NCBI RefSeq assembly: GCF_002920535.1
Contig: NZ_PQSS01000040.1
Span: 1 to 64,000, forward strand
Direction of reading: 5' to 3'
DNA from: Streptomyces sp. Ru71
GTDB taxonomy: Bacteria; Actinomycetota; Actinomycetes; Streptomycetales; Streptomycetaceae
Length of the DNA: 64,000 nt
Of this stretch, positions 42,408 through 50,500 are shown piece after piece. Under the pieces are notes generated by a model. It was given only the letters and a program-made list of their open reading frames with translations, searched no databases and had not been told where the DNA came from. The first letter of the stretch is position 1. The number at the start of each line of letters is the position of its first letter. The translations under genes and the position numbers were made by a program.

Positions 42408-42938
42408 GTGACCGGCACCTCCGCCCCCGCCCTCCCCGCCCTCGCTCGTGAGCTGGCCGACATGGCCGCCGCCGATCACCGGATGGCCGCCCAGGGGCAC
42501 AGTGACGATCCGCGGCGCCAGCTGGCGTGGCGCCGGCTCACCGCGCGGCACGGGGACCGGCTGGCCCGGATCATGGAGGAGCACGGCTGGCCGACCGCCG
42601 ACCGGGTCGGTGAGGAAGGGGCGCGGGCCGCTTGGCTGATCGCGCAGCACGCCGACCGGCAGCTGGAGGTCCAGCGGCGGGCGCTGGAGCTGCTGGAGCG
42701 GGCCGTGGCCGAGGGGCGTGCGCCGGTGCGCGATCTCGCCTTCCTGAAGGACCGGGTGCTCGTCAACGAGGGGCGTGAGCAGCTCTACGGCACGCAGATC
42801 GCGGGTGTCGCGGACGACGGCTCGCCGATTCCGTGGCCCTGCGCCGACGACCCCGAGCGGGTCGACGCGCTGCGTGCCGAGGCCGGCATCGAGCCGTTCG
42901 CGCAGTACGTCGCCCGGCACGCCGTCCAGAGCCGGTAG
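42408..42938 (+). CDS. DUF6624-like protein
   Basis: 176 aa, GTG 42408. The pattern WPTADRVGEEGARAAWLIAQHADRQLEVQRRALELLERAV followed by LAFLKDRVLVNEGREQLYGTQ matches the DUF6624 layout (QHAD..., L.DR...G..Q.YGTQ). Soluble and mostly helical, unknown function. The family name is from pattern memory. Confidence 0.82.
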   Translation: MTGTSAPALPALARELADMAAADHRMAAQGHSDDPRRQLAWRRLTARHGDRLARIMEEHGWPTADRVGEEGARAAWLIAQHADRQLEVQRRALELLERAVAEGRAPVRDLAFLKDRVLVNEGREQLYGTQIAGVADDGSPIPWPCADDPERVDALRAEAGIEPFAQYVARHAVQSR

Positions 42939-42945
42939 AGGGAAC

Positions 42946-42980
42946 GGGGTGCCCCGCGGAACGTGTCCGCCGGGCACCCC
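42946..42980. terminator. Stem-loop between convergent genes
   Basis: GGGGTGCCC at the left pairs fully with GGGCACCCC at the right, extended by CGCGG against CCGC with one bulge. It ends both the DUF6624-like gene and the secreted Cys-rich protein gene. Confidence 0.8.
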
Positions 42981-43012
42981 GGGTGTGCTGTGCGCGAGGC
43001 CTGGGCCCCGGC

Positions 43013-43354
43013 TCAGACGTGGATGTCGACCACCTTCAGCTCGACCGGGTATCCGGAACCGCAGCTGAGCACGGCCGCCTTCTCCCGGCTGAGGGCGCGG
43101 AAGCCGGGGTCGCCCTTGTAGGGGCCGTGGGTGCTGCCGGGACCGGCGCACTTGGCCTGGACGTTCCAGTAGCCGTTGCCCTTCTTGCACCAGGCCTCGG
43201 CGATGTGGCTGTTGCCCGGCTTCAGGAACGCGGTGCAGCCGGACGGGCCGCCCGGGACGGCCTGGGCCGTGGCGGTGGTGCCGAGCACCACGCCCGCGGC
43301 CAGCAGCCCGGACGCCGACGCGGCGGTGATGAACTTCTTGAGTGTGCTGGTCAT
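43013..43354 (-). CDS. Small secreted cysteine-rich protein
   Basis: 113 aa. Signal peptide (LKKFITAASASGLLAAGVVLGTTATAQA, cleavage near AQA-VP), giving a mature chain of about 79 residues with four cysteines (SGCTAF, AWCKKG, AKCAGP, LSCGSG) that would form two disulfides. A small exported peptide domain of unknown role. ATG 43354. Divergent from the second OYE-type gene and its operator, 209 bp away. Confidence 0.82.
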   Translation of the reverse strand: MTSTLKKFITAASASGLLAAGVVLGTTATAQAVPGGPSGCTAFLKPGNSHIAEAWCKKGNGYWNVQAKCAGPGSTHGPYKGDPGFRALSREKAAVLSCGSGYPVELKVVDIHV

Positions 43355-43501
43355 GCACTCTCCCCGTTTCGAACGGATCTTCCAGCCCGCGAAGTTAGTG
43401 CGGCCGGGGGGCGGACCACGTCATGCCCGGGGATGATCGGGACGGGTGTCCGATGGTGTATGGCGCGCGAGAGCGCCCGTCTGATCCCCCTCCCCACTTA
43501 C

Positions 43502-43546
43502 GTTGCCGACCACCTAAATCCGCGCTACTTTTAGGTGGTCGGCAAC
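43502..43546. promoter_or_regulatory. Long inverted-repeat operator overlapping the OYE2 promoter
   Basis: Perfect 17-bp arms GTTGCCGACCACCTAAA (43502-43518) and TTTAGGTGGTCGGCAAC (43530-43546) with an 11-nt spacer. The promoter TTGCCG (43503-43508) and TACTTT (43526-43531) with a 17-bp spacer lies inside it, so a bound repressor would block transcription. The downstream MarR protein is the likely ligand-responsive repressor. Confidence 0.85.
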
Positions 43547-43563
43547 ATATTTGGGAGGATGCC

Positions 43564-44622
43564 GTGGAATCGCTCTTCACCCCCGTCACCGTGGGCCGTA
43601 TGAAGCTCGACCACCGTCTGGCGATGGCGCCCATGACCCGCGACCGGGCGCTGCCCGACGGGACGCCCAGCGCGCTGATGCCGCTGTACTACGCGCAGCG
43701 CGCCTCGCTGGGGCTGCTGATCACCGAGGGCACCCAGCCCTCCGAGGACGGACAGGGCTATCTGCTCACCCCCGGCGTGCACACCGAGGCGCACGTGGCC
43801 GGATGGCGGGCCGTGGCCGACGCCGTGCACGAGCGGGGCGGCCACCTCTACATCCAGCTCATGCACGTGGGCCGGATGTCCCACCCCGACAACACCCCCC
43901 ACCACCGGCAGCCCGTCGCCCCCTCGGCGATCGCGCCCGGGGAGCAGATGTTCACCGCCACCGGCATGCGGGACATCCCCGTGCCGCGCGCGCTGTCCAC
44001 CGACGAGGTGCGCGCCACCGTCGACGACTTCCGGCGGGCCGCCGCGCTCGCCGTGGCCGCCGGCGCCGACGGCGTGGAGATCCACGGCGCCAACGGCTAC
44101 CTCGTCCACCAGTTCTTCGCCGAGAACGCCAACCACCGCACCGACGAGTACGGCGGCTCCGTCGAGAACCGCGCCCGCTTCGGGGTGGAGGTGGCCGCCG
44201 CCGTGGCCGCCGAGATCGGCGCCGACCGGGTCGGCTTCCGGATCTCGCCCGGATCGCCCGCGGGCGGCCTGGACGAGGGGGACAGCGGCCCGCGGCTCTA
44301 CCGCCGGCTCGTCGCCGAACTCGCCCGGCTCGGCCTCGCCTACCTGCACGTACTGCACCTCGGCGACGAGGAGCTGCTGCGCGAGGTGCGGGCGGCCTGG
44401 CCCACCGCGCTGCTCGTCAACCGCCCCGGGCAGCCGCGCGAGGCGCTCGCCGCCGACGTCGACGCCGGCCTCGCGGACGTCGTCGCCGTCGGCGCGCGAG
44501 CGCTGGCCAACCCGGACCTGGTGGAGCGGCTGCGCACCGGCGCCCCGCTCAACGAGCCCGACCCGGCCACCTACTACGGCGGTGACGCCCGCGGCTACAC
44601 CGACTACCCGGCGCTGGGGTGA
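43564..44622 (+). CDS. Old Yellow Enzyme-type NADH:flavin oxidoreductase, operator-controlled
   Basis: 352 aa, GTG 43564 after GGGAGG. FMN barrel with GRMKLDHRLAMAPMTRDRA, YIQLMHVGRM, the HGANGYLVHQFF active-site His/Asn pair, RTDEYGG and GARALANPDL. Typical of xenobiotic-inducible alkene reductases. It carries its own operator and is followed 24 bp later by a MarR gene, so the pair is probably an electrophile- or quinone-sensing unit. Confidence 0.94.
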   Translation: MESLFTPVTVGRMKLDHRLAMAPMTRDRALPDGTPSALMPLYYAQRASLGLLITEGTQPSEDGQGYLLTPGVHTEAHVAGWRAVADAVHERGGHLYIQLMHVGRMSHPDNTPHHRQPVAPSAIAPGEQMFTATGMRDIPVPRALSTDEVRATVDDFRRAAALAVAAGADGVEIHGANGYLVHQFFAENANHRTDEYGGSVENRARFGVEVAAAVAAEIGADRVGFRISPGSPAGGLDEGDSGPRLYRRLVAELARLGLAYLHVLHLGDEELLREVRAAWPTALLVNRPGQPREALAADVDAGLADVVAVGARALANPDLVERLRTGAPLNEPDPATYYGGDARGYTDYPALG

Positions 44623-44646
44623 GCCCCGGGCACGGATAATCGCCGT

Positions 44647-45138
44647 ATGACGGACACGGCATCCACCGCACGCGCGACGGAGCCCCTCGGGGCGGTGGCG
44701 GAGAGGTTCCCGCTGAGCTTCTCCGTGTTCGCCCTGGCCCGCCGGCACCGGGCGCTCGCCGCCGAGCTGCTGCGCGGCCTGGGCCTCTACCTCGGCCAGG
44801 AGGTGATGCTGATGCAGCTGTGGGAGCAGGACGGGCAGTCGCAGAACAGCCTCGGCCGGACCCTGGGCCTGGACCACTCCACCGTCGCCAAGTCGGTGCG
44901 CCGGCTGGAGGAGGCGGGACTGGTCACCCGGACCCGCTCCGAGCGGGACCGCCGCTCCACCGTCGTGTCCCTCACCGACGCCGGGCGGGCCCTGGAGGCC
45001 GCGGTCCACGAGGTCTGGCAGCGCCTTGAGGAGGTCACCGCCGAGGGCCTGTCGGCCCGGGACCGGGAGCGGTTCGTGGCGCTCGCCCGCCGTATCGAGG
45101 CCAACCTCGACGCGACGGGCGTGCCCGACACCTGCTGA
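44647..45138 (+). CDS. MarR-family transcription factor
   Basis: 163 aa. Winged helix: the recognition region is SLGRTLGLDHSTVAKSVRRLEEAGLVTRTRSERDRRSTVVSLTDAG (about 77-122), with the wing at RSERDRRSTV. No cysteine is near the dimer core for thiol sensing apart from the last residue (DTC), which could sense oxidation but may be chance. Probably represses the OYE-type gene through the inverted repeat at 43502-43546. ATG 44647. Confidence 0.93.
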   Translation: MTDTASTARATEPLGAVAERFPLSFSVFALARRHRALAAELLRGLGLYLGQEVMLMQLWEQDGQSQNSLGRTLGLDHSTVAKSVRRLEEAGLVTRTRSERDRRSTVVSLTDAGRALEAAVHEVWQRLEEVTAEGLSARDRERFVALARRIEANLDATGVPDTC

Positions 45139-45149
45139 CCGGACGGGGG

Positions 45150-46085
45150 TCAGCCGCGCGCCGCCGCCAGCGCCGCGCGCAGATGGCCGCCGGAGTCGGC
45201 CAGCAGCCGGGCCGCCGTCGGGCCGTCCACCTCGGCGAGCAGGGCCAGGATCGCGTTCTTCACCTCGCCGTCGGTGGCCGCGAGCGCCGCCTCGATCTCC
45301 TCCTCACCCGCCCCGGTGGCCAGCGCGACGATCCGGCGGGAGCGGGCGCGCAGCTTGGCGTTGGAGGCGCGCACGTCGACCATCAGGTTCCCGTAGGTCT
45401 TGCCGAGGCGAATCATCGTGATCGTCGAGAGCATGTTCAGCACGAGCTTCTGGGCCGTGCCGGACTTCAGCCGGGTCGAACCGGTGATCAGTTCCGGCCC
45501 CGCGACGATCTCGATGCCGTGCTCGGCGGCGGCCGCCAGCGCGCTGCCCGCGTTGCAGGCGAGGCCGACGGTCAGCGCGCCGAGCGAGCGGGCGTGCTCG
45601 ACCGCGCCGACGGCGTACGGGGTGCGGCCGGAGGCGGAGACGCCGACCACGCTGTCGTCCGGCGTCAGCCCCAGCGCGTCCAGGTCGGCCCGGGCCAGCT
45701 CCTTGGAGTCCTCGGCGCCCTCGACGGAGGTGACCATGGCCTGCGGTCCGCCGGCGATCAGGCCGACGACCTGGCCGGGCTCGGTGTTGAAGGTGGGCGG
45801 GCACTCGGAGGCGTCCAGCACGCCGAGCCGGCCGGCGGTACCGGCGCCGGCGTAGACGAGCCGGCCGCCGCGCGCCATCCGCTCGGCGACGGCGTCGATG
45901 GCGGCGGCGATCTGGGGCAGCCGCTGCGCGACCGCACCGGGAACGCGGGCGTCCTCCGCGTTCATCAGCCGAGCGATCTCCAGGGTGGGCAACCGATCGA
46001 TCTCGGCAAGCTCGGGCCGGAAGGCTTCGGTGGTGAGGGTGTCGAGTTCGGCGCGGAGGCCGGGGGTGTGGGGGCTGGAGGCCAT
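45150..46085 (-). CDS. murQ: MurQ, N-acetylmuramic acid-6-phosphate etherase
   Basis: 311 aa from ATG 46085. The SIS fold has the MurQ signature: RLVYAGAGTAGRLGVLDASECPPTFNTEP, then IAGGPQAMVTSVEGAEDSKELA with the catalytic acid, and VVGVSASGRTPYAVGAVEHA. It cleaves the lactyl ether of MurNAc-6-P to give GlcNAc-6-P, which NagA then handles. Read with the RpiR gene upstream in the same direction, it forms a peptidoglycan-recycling unit. An upstream in-frame extension to 46205 is encoded by the repeat and is not part of the enzyme. Confidence 0.96.
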   Translation of the reverse strand: MASSPHTPGLRAELDTLTTEAFRPELAEIDRLPTLEIARLMNAEDARVPGAVAQRLPQIAAAIDAVAERMARGGRLVYAGAGTAGRLGVLDASECPPTFNTEPGQVVGLIAGGPQAMVTSVEGAEDSKELARADLDALGLTPDDSVVGVSASGRTPYAVGAVEHARSLGALTVGLACNAGSALAAAAEHGIEIVAGPELITGSTRLKSGTAQKLVLNMLSTITMIRLGKTYGNLMVDVRASNAKLRARSRRIVALATGAGEEEIEAALAATDGEVKNAILALLAEVDGPTAARLLADSGGHLRAALAAARG

Positions 46086-46128
46086 GGCGGAGCGGCTCTT
46101 TCCGATCGGGGGTGCGATGTCCTGCCAA

Positions 46129-46200
46129 AGGGGCGCGGGTCTCTGTCTGATATGCGGCTCCGCCGCGTGGGCGCGATCAGCCACGACAGACCGGCAGATA
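46129..46200 (+). repeat. Dispersed short repeat, copy R4
   Basis: AAGGGGCGCGGGTCTCTGTC, then GATATGCGGCTCCGCCGCGT and GGGCGCGATCAGCCACGAC. The palindromic core GCGGCTCCGCCGC is the variant also found at 58508. Between murQ and its regulator, both on the minus strand. Confidence 0.82.
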
Positions 46201-46238
46201 CCCACGACGGTCAGTCCTACGGTCTCGCGGCGTCCGAA

Positions 46239-47126
46239 CTACCGCCGATGCCGATGCGCCAGCGCCTCATAAGACGCCGCCAACGCCGGCCCGGCCGTGT
46301 CGTACGTCCGCTGCGCGACACCGACGAACAGACAGTCCACGACAAGCAGTTGACTCGTCCGCGAGGACATCGCCGCCGGCCGCAGCTCGCTCTCCCGGGA
46401 CGTCGACGTGGTCAGCACATGGTCGGCGTACTGGGTGACCGCGCTGTCGGGCCGCCCGGTGATGGCCACGGTCGTGGCGCCGTGCTCGAAGGCGACGCGC
46501 AGCGGTTCTATGACGTCTCCGGTGGAGCCGGAGTGGGTGATGGCGATCGCCACGTCCCCGGCGCGCAGTTGGACCGCGTTGGTGACGGCGAGGTGCGGGT
46601 CGCTGTGGGCGTGCGCGATCAGGCCTATGCGCAGCAGCTTCTGGGTGAGGTCCTGCGCGACCAGGCCGGAGGCGCCGATGCCGTACACGTCGGTGCGGCG
46701 CGCGGCGGCGAGCGCGGTGACCGCGGCGCCGAGTTGGCCGGTGTCGAGCCCGGCGGCGGTGTCGGCGAGGGTCTGCTGCTCGTCGTAGGCGAGCTTGGCG
46801 ACGACGTCGGCGATCGGGTCGTCGACCGCGATGTCGGTGGTGATGGCGGGCGCGCGGCCGGACTGCTGGTGGGCGGCGAGCCCGGCGAGGGCGAGACGCA
46901 GGTCGCGATAGCCGGGGTAGCCGAGCAGGCGGGCGGTGCGCACGACGGTGGCCTCGCTGGTGCCGGTGCGTTCGGCGAGGCCGGTGACCGTGAGGGCGGC
47001 GCAGCCGGCCGGGTCGCTCGCGACGGCCTCGGCGACGCGCTGCATGGAACGGGTCATCGACGGGGCGAGGGTGCGCACCTTGGCCGCCAGCGCGCCGCCG
47101 AAAATTTCCTTCAGATCCTGGCTCAC
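46239..47126 (-). CDS. RpiR-family regulator with SIS domain (MurR-like)
   Basis: 295 aa from GTG 47126. N-terminal helix-turn-helix (MTRSMQRVAEAVASDPAGCAALTVTGLAERTGTSEATVVRTARLLGY) and C-terminal SIS sugar-phosphate domain (DVYGIGASGLVAQDLTQKLLRIG, ITHSGSTGDVIEPLRVAFEHG). It probably senses MurNAc-6-P or GlcNAc-6-P and controls murQ, which lies downstream. A GAAA..TTTC palindrome-like motif sits immediately before the start. Confidence 0.92.
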   Translation of the reverse strand: MSQDLKEIFGGALAAKVRTLAPSMTRSMQRVAEAVASDPAGCAALTVTGLAERTGTSEATVVRTARLLGYPGYRDLRLALAGLAAHQQSGRAPAITTDIAVDDPIADVVAKLAYDEQQTLADTAAGLDTGQLGAAVTALAAARRTDVYGIGASGLVAQDLTQKLLRIGLIAHAHSDPHLAVTNAVQLRAGDVAIAITHSGSTGDVIEPLRVAFEHGATTVAITGRPDSAVTQYADHVLTTSTSRESELRPAAMSSRTSQLLVVDCLFVGVAQRTYDTAGPALAASYEALAHRHRR

Positions 47127-47130
47127 CCTT

Positions 47131-47142
47131 GAAAGATATTTC
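47131..47142. promoter_or_regulatory. Possible RpiR operator
   Basis: GAAAGATATTTC, a near palindrome, directly upstream of the RpiR start. A similar GAAAATTTC lies inside the first codons (47100-47108). Weakly supported, but AT-rich motifs are unusual in this genome. Confidence 0.35.
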
Positions 47143-47181
47143 CGGCTCGGTGCTCGGGGCAAGAGTGCGCACAATGGGGGC

Positions 47182-47565
47182 ATGGATCCCATCAGCCCCC
47201 TGGAGCAGGCGCTGCACGCGGCCCGCGCGCGTGTGATGGCGGACCTGGTCGCCCATGAGGTCGCCCAGGCGGACGTGGTGTCGCTGGTCGAGGAATCGGT
47301 CGCGCAACGGCGCTGGTGGGTGGAGCAGTGGCCGGACGGTGTCGCCTATGTCGCGGGTCTGGTCGCGCAGGACGTCCAGGACGCGCTGCTGGAGCGCTAC
47401 GGCCGCTGGCCGCTGTGCCCGGTGTGCGGCTCGGGCGACCCGCACGCCCTCGACGTCGAGCCCGAACTGGGCCCCGATCCGCACTGGGTGTGCTCCAAGG
47501 CGGGCGTGAAGGTCGCCGCGGTGGGCGCCCTCGGGCGGGCCACGGGCGGGACGAAGTCCTCGTGA
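47182..47565 (+). CDS. Hypothetical protein with zinc-ribbon-like end
   Basis: 127 aa, ATG 47182. Helical N-terminus (LEQALHAARARVMADLVAHEVAQADVVSLVEESVAQRRWWVEQWPDGVAYVAGLVAQDVQDALLERYG), then CPVCGSGDPHAL and a later single Cys (WVCSKAG), suggesting a metal-bound C-terminus. Unknown function. It overlaps the next gene by four bases and is probably co-translated. Confidence 0.75.
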   Translation: MDPISPLEQALHAARARVMADLVAHEVAQADVVSLVEESVAQRRWWVEQWPDGVAYVAGLVAQDVQDALLERYGRWPLCPVCGSGDPHALDVEPELGPDPHWVCSKAGVKVAAVGALGRATGGTKSS

Positions 47566-47831
47566 CGGTGTACATCGACCCGCCGGCCTGGCCCGGGCAC
47601 GGGCGGATGTGGTCGCACCTGGTGAGTGATGTGTCGTACGACGAACTGCACGCGTTCGCCGACGCGTTGGGCGTGCCCCGGCGGGCTTTCGACCGGGACC
47701 ACTACGACGTGCCGGCGGCGCGGTACGCGGATGCGGTGACGGCGGGGGCGGTGGAGGTCAGCAGCCGGGAGGTGGTACGCCTCCTGGTCGCCTCCGGCCT
47801 ACGGCGACCGAAGGGGCGGGCGCGGGCGTAG
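47562..47831 (+). CDS. DUF4031-family protein
   Basis: 89 aa, GTG start in a GTGA overlap with the preceding gene. Complete family pattern: VTVYIDPPAWPGHGRMWSHLVSDVSYDELHAFADALGVPRRAFDRDHYDVPAARY. Usual DUF4031 features (YID..W...G..WSHL.SD, FD.DHYDVP) are kept. Unknown function; the conserved His/Asp pattern hints at a metal site. Often seen next to small housekeeping genes. Confidence 0.87.
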   Translation: MTVYIDPPAWPGHGRMWSHLVSDVSYDELHAFADALGVPRRAFDRDHYDVPAARYADAVTAGAVEVSSREVVRLLVASGLRRPKGRARA

Positions 47832-47891
47832 GGCTGTGTGCCCGGTGTCGTGGCCGACCGGGGCGGGGCAGCGCACCTGTGCTGCAACCCC

Positions 47892-47942
47892 CAGGGGCGC
47901 GGGGAACCGCGCGGCCAGCCACCCACCGGACCCGCGGACGAA
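47892..47942 (+). repeat. Dispersed short repeat, copy R5 (short form)
   Basis: CAGGGGCGCGGGGAACCGCG then CGGCCAGCCACCCACCGGACCCGC. Shorter than the others and lacking the GCGGCTCCGCCGC core. Between two convergent genes. Confidence 0.72.
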
Positions 47943-47954
47943 CGACCGCCCCGG

Positions 47955-49040
47955 CTACGCCGACCCGCGGCGCAGAACGTACGCGAGGTGCGTGCCGTCG
48001 TCGCTGACCTGGGTGAAGCCGGCGCGCGTGACCACCGACCGGGAGGCCTTGTTCTCCCGCTCGACCGTCGCGAAGACCACCCGCACATCGTCCCGCTGGA
48101 GCGCCCAGCGGCTCAGCGCGCGCAGCGCCTCCGTCGCGTAGCCCTGCCCGCGGGCGGAGGGGACGAGGTCGTAGCCGATCTCCACGCGCCCCTCCTCGTC
48201 CGGCGCGCTGTGGAAGCCCATGCCGCCGATCGCGCGGCCGTCCTCGTGGCGCACCAGGGCGAACACCCCGAACTCCGGCCGGTGCACGCCCGCCTCGTAC
48301 GCCTGCACCAGCATCCCGGCGGCGTCCCGGGTGCCCTCGTAGGGCCCGTCCTCGGCCCACGCGAAGCCGCCGTCGCCGCCCAGGCTCAGATCGCGCGCGG
48401 CGGCGGGGCGTACGCCGGTGAGCGTCAGGCGCTCGGCGTCGATCACCAGGTTGTTGCGCCAGCGCCACTCGGTGACCGGGGCGCGGTCGGGCAGGTCACC
48501 GCGGCCGGTGGCCCACAGCAGCGTCGGCCAGGGCGCGGGGCCGGGCTTGACGTGCGGGAACAGACGGGTGAGCACGCCCTCGCACAGCTCGGCGGGCGGT
48601 TCGTAGGCGAGGCCCAGGCCCTCGGCGATGTCATGGGTGTGCAGCAGCACCTCGGCGATGCCCATCGCGGCGAAGCCCTCGCGGTCGGCGCTGCGGAACG
48701 GGTACGGGTGGAAGGCGCGCACCCCGGGCGGCGTCGCGCGGACGGTGGTGGCCAGCAGCACCCCCATCGTCTCGATGACCTGCAGCAGGCCGGAGTTGTC
48801 CGGGTCGCCGTCGAGGATCAGCTCGACGGGCACGTAGTCCTCCTGGGCCCGGCCCGCCAGCTGCCCGGCGTAGGCGAAGAGGTCCTCGGCGATGTGGAAC
48901 GCCGTGGTGTGGCAGCTCCACTCCAGCCGGCCCGCCTTCACCGCCGCCCAGTCCCGGTCCACCACCGGCCGCAGCGCCGCCAGGCAGCCCGCCACCGCCT
49001 CGTCCACCTGATCCCCGCCCCATGTCCGCATGGACGGCAC
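47955..49040 (-). CDS. DinB/MDMPI-like domain fused to a GNAT acetyltransferase
   Basis: 361 aa (start GTG 49040, or ATG 49031). N-terminal residues to about 200 form a DinB four-helix unit (VDEAVAGCLAALRPVVDRDWAAV, CHTTAFHIAEDLFAYAGQLAG, MGIAEVLLHTHDIAEGLGL), with metal-type His residues in HTTAFH and HTHD. The C-terminal half is GNAT (GYDLVPSARGQGYATEALRALSRWAL, KASRSVVTRAGFTQV). Mycothiol-linked DinB proteins are common in actinobacteria. The combination is unusual and its substrate unknown. One base separates it from the HD gene. Confidence 0.83.
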   Translation of the reverse strand: MPSMRTWGGDQVDEAVAGCLAALRPVVDRDWAAVKAGRLEWSCHTTAFHIAEDLFAYAGQLAGRAQEDYVPVELILDGDPDNSGLLQVIETMGVLLATTVRATPPGVRAFHPYPFRSADREGFAAMGIAEVLLHTHDIAEGLGLAYEPPAELCEGVLTRLFPHVKPGPAPWPTLLWATGRGDLPDRAPVTEWRWRNNLVIDAERLTLTGVRPAAARDLSLGGDGGFAWAEDGPYEGTRDAAGMLVQAYEAGVHRPEFGVFALVRHEDGRAIGGMGFHSAPDEEGRVEIGYDLVPSARGQGYATEALRALSRWALQRDDVRVVFATVERENKASRSVVTRAGFTQVSDDGTHLAYVLRRGSA

Positions 49041-49041
49041 C

Positions 49042-49704
49042 CTAGGCGTCGGGTTCCGGCGCGGTCGACAGCATTTCCAGCTCGGCGGACATGTTGTAGC
49101 GGGCGGTCGCCTCCCAGTGCTCCTGTCCGTACGGCGTGCTGAACAGCCGGGGGAGGGCGAGGAGGTGCCGCAGCACGTCCGAACGCCCGGCGCGGAAGGC
49201 GTCGTTCGGCACGAAGTGGTACTCCTCGCGCACGGCCGCGGTGTAGGCGGCGTACGCCGACGGCGGCGCGGCGAGGATCGCCAGGTCGGCGTCGCACAGC
49301 ACCTGCCCGTCGCGGTCGTCGTCGGCCGGGTCGTGCCCGACGGTGAGCCGCACCAGCCGGGCCACCTCGGCGGTCTTCTCCTGTGAGAGCCCGGCCTCGG
49401 GCAGGGCGCGTTCGGCGAGGCGGGCGGAGCGTTCCTCGTTCTCGGAGCGGTCGGGCTGGTAGACGGCGTCGTGGAACCAGGCGGCCAGGCGGACGAGGTC
49501 GGGGTTCTCGGCGTACGCCTGGAGCGTGTCGACGTGGTCGAGGACCGCGGTGAGGTGGGTCAGCGTGTGGTAGTGCCGCTGCGGCTCCTGCCAGCGGGCC
49601 AGCAGGTTGTCGGCGTACGGCGCCGGGTCCGGGTCGGCACCGCCGCCCCGGGCCGCGGTCAGGGTGCGGGCGAAGCGGGCGCGCAGGGCATCGGGATCGG
49701 CCAT
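49042..49704 (-). CDS. HD-domain metal-dependent hydrolase
   Basis: 220 aa. Metal-binding histidines in HYHTLTHLTAVLDHV, the HD pair in LAAWFHDAVYQPD and VGHDPADDD, with later Asp at LCDADLAIL. This is the predicted nucleotide-hydrolysing HD family of the YpgQ/YfbR-like type. It ends one base before the DinB/GNAT gene, so the two are probably one transcript. Confidence 0.87.
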   Translation of the reverse strand: MADPDALRARFARTLTAARGGGADPDPAPYADNLLARWQEPQRHYHTLTHLTAVLDHVDTLQAYAENPDLVRLAAWFHDAVYQPDRSENEERSARLAERALPEAGLSQEKTAEVARLVRLTVGHDPADDDRDGQVLCDADLAILAAPPSAYAAYTAAVREEYHFVPNDAFRAGRSDVLRHLLALPRLFSTPYGQEHWEATARYNMSAELEMLSTAPEPDA

Positions 49705-49751
49705 GGCGACATTCTCCCGTCCAGCGGGGTACGCGCCCTAGCGTGGACGCC

Positions 49752-50414
49752 ATGACGACTGACGTACGTGACCCGGAACTGCCCGGACGGCTGCTGACCA
49801 CCGAGCGTGACGCGTTCATCCCGCTGCTGCGCTCCCGACCCGACGACGACTTCGCGCTGCCGACGGCCGCGTGTCCCGGCTGGTCGGTGCGGGACGTGCT
49901 GGCGCACTGTGCGGCCGCGCTGACGCGGGTGCTGGAGGGCCGCTTCGAGGACGGCGTGTTCTCGCCGCAGGCCAACGACCGGGACATCGCCGAGCGCGCG
50001 CAGTGGACGAACCAGCAGGTGGTGGACGAGCTGGAGCGCGGGATGTCCGAGGCCGGGCCGGTCATCGCCCGGGCCGGCGGGGCGCTGGACGGGATCGCGC
50101 TGGGGGAGTGGGTGCACGCCGGTGACGTACGGGACACCTTCGGGGAGCCCGGCGCGTACAGCGGGGCCGCGCTGCCGTACGCGCTCGCGCTGCTGGCCTG
50201 GCGGACCCGGGAGCGGGACCACCTGCCGCTCCAGGCCGACCTGGACGACGTCGACGAGCCGCTGCGGCTGGGCGCGCTCGTGCAGCAGCGTCCGCCGGCG
50301 CGGTACATCGGGGACTCCGCGACGCTGGTCCGGCTGTACGCGGGCCGGCCGGTGAAGGCCGGCGGGTACGAGCTGGTGGGGGCGCGGGAGGAGGAGCTGA
50401 ACGTCTTCGGCTGA
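49752..50414 (+). CDS. Maleylpyruvate isomerase-family mycothiol-dependent enzyme
   Basis: 220 aa from ATG 49752 (another in-frame ATG at 49743). Complete DinB-type MDMPI domain: LPTAACPGWSVRDVLAHCAAALTRVL, EWVHAGDVRDTFGEPG, and a C-terminal MDMPI_C-like part (LQADLDDVDEPLRLGALVQQRPPARYIGDSATLVRLYAGR). Uses mycothiol, the actinobacterial thiol, for an isomerisation or detoxifying transfer; the specific substrate is not known. Confidence 0.88.
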   Translation: MTTDVRDPELPGRLLTTERDAFIPLLRSRPDDDFALPTAACPGWSVRDVLAHCAAALTRVLEGRFEDGVFSPQANDRDIAERAQWTNQQVVDELERGMSEAGPVIARAGGALDGIALGEWVHAGDVRDTFGEPGAYSGAALPYALALLAWRTRERDHLPLQADLDDVDEPLRLGALVQQRPPARYIGDSATLVRLYAGRPVKAGGYELVGAREEELNVFG

Positions 50415-50453
50415 GCGCCCGCGTTTCCCGTGACCCCGCTCGGCGTATCCTAA

Positions 50454-50469
50454 ATTGGACTAGACCTGT
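50454..50469. promoter_or_regulatory. dre-like site in front of cutC
   Basis: ATTGGACTAGACCTGT matches the DasR consensus at 12 of 16 positions, including the central CTAGACC. It ends 31 bp before the cutC ATG, inside the expected promoter region. Confidence 0.55.
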
Positions 50470-50500
50470 AGTAGCCGCCCGAGCCGACGAATGGGGTCCC

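Noticed and set aside
46086..46205. N-terminal extension of MurQ
   Set aside because: The extra codons translate the dispersed repeat (R4) and MurQ similarity starts only at ATG 46085.
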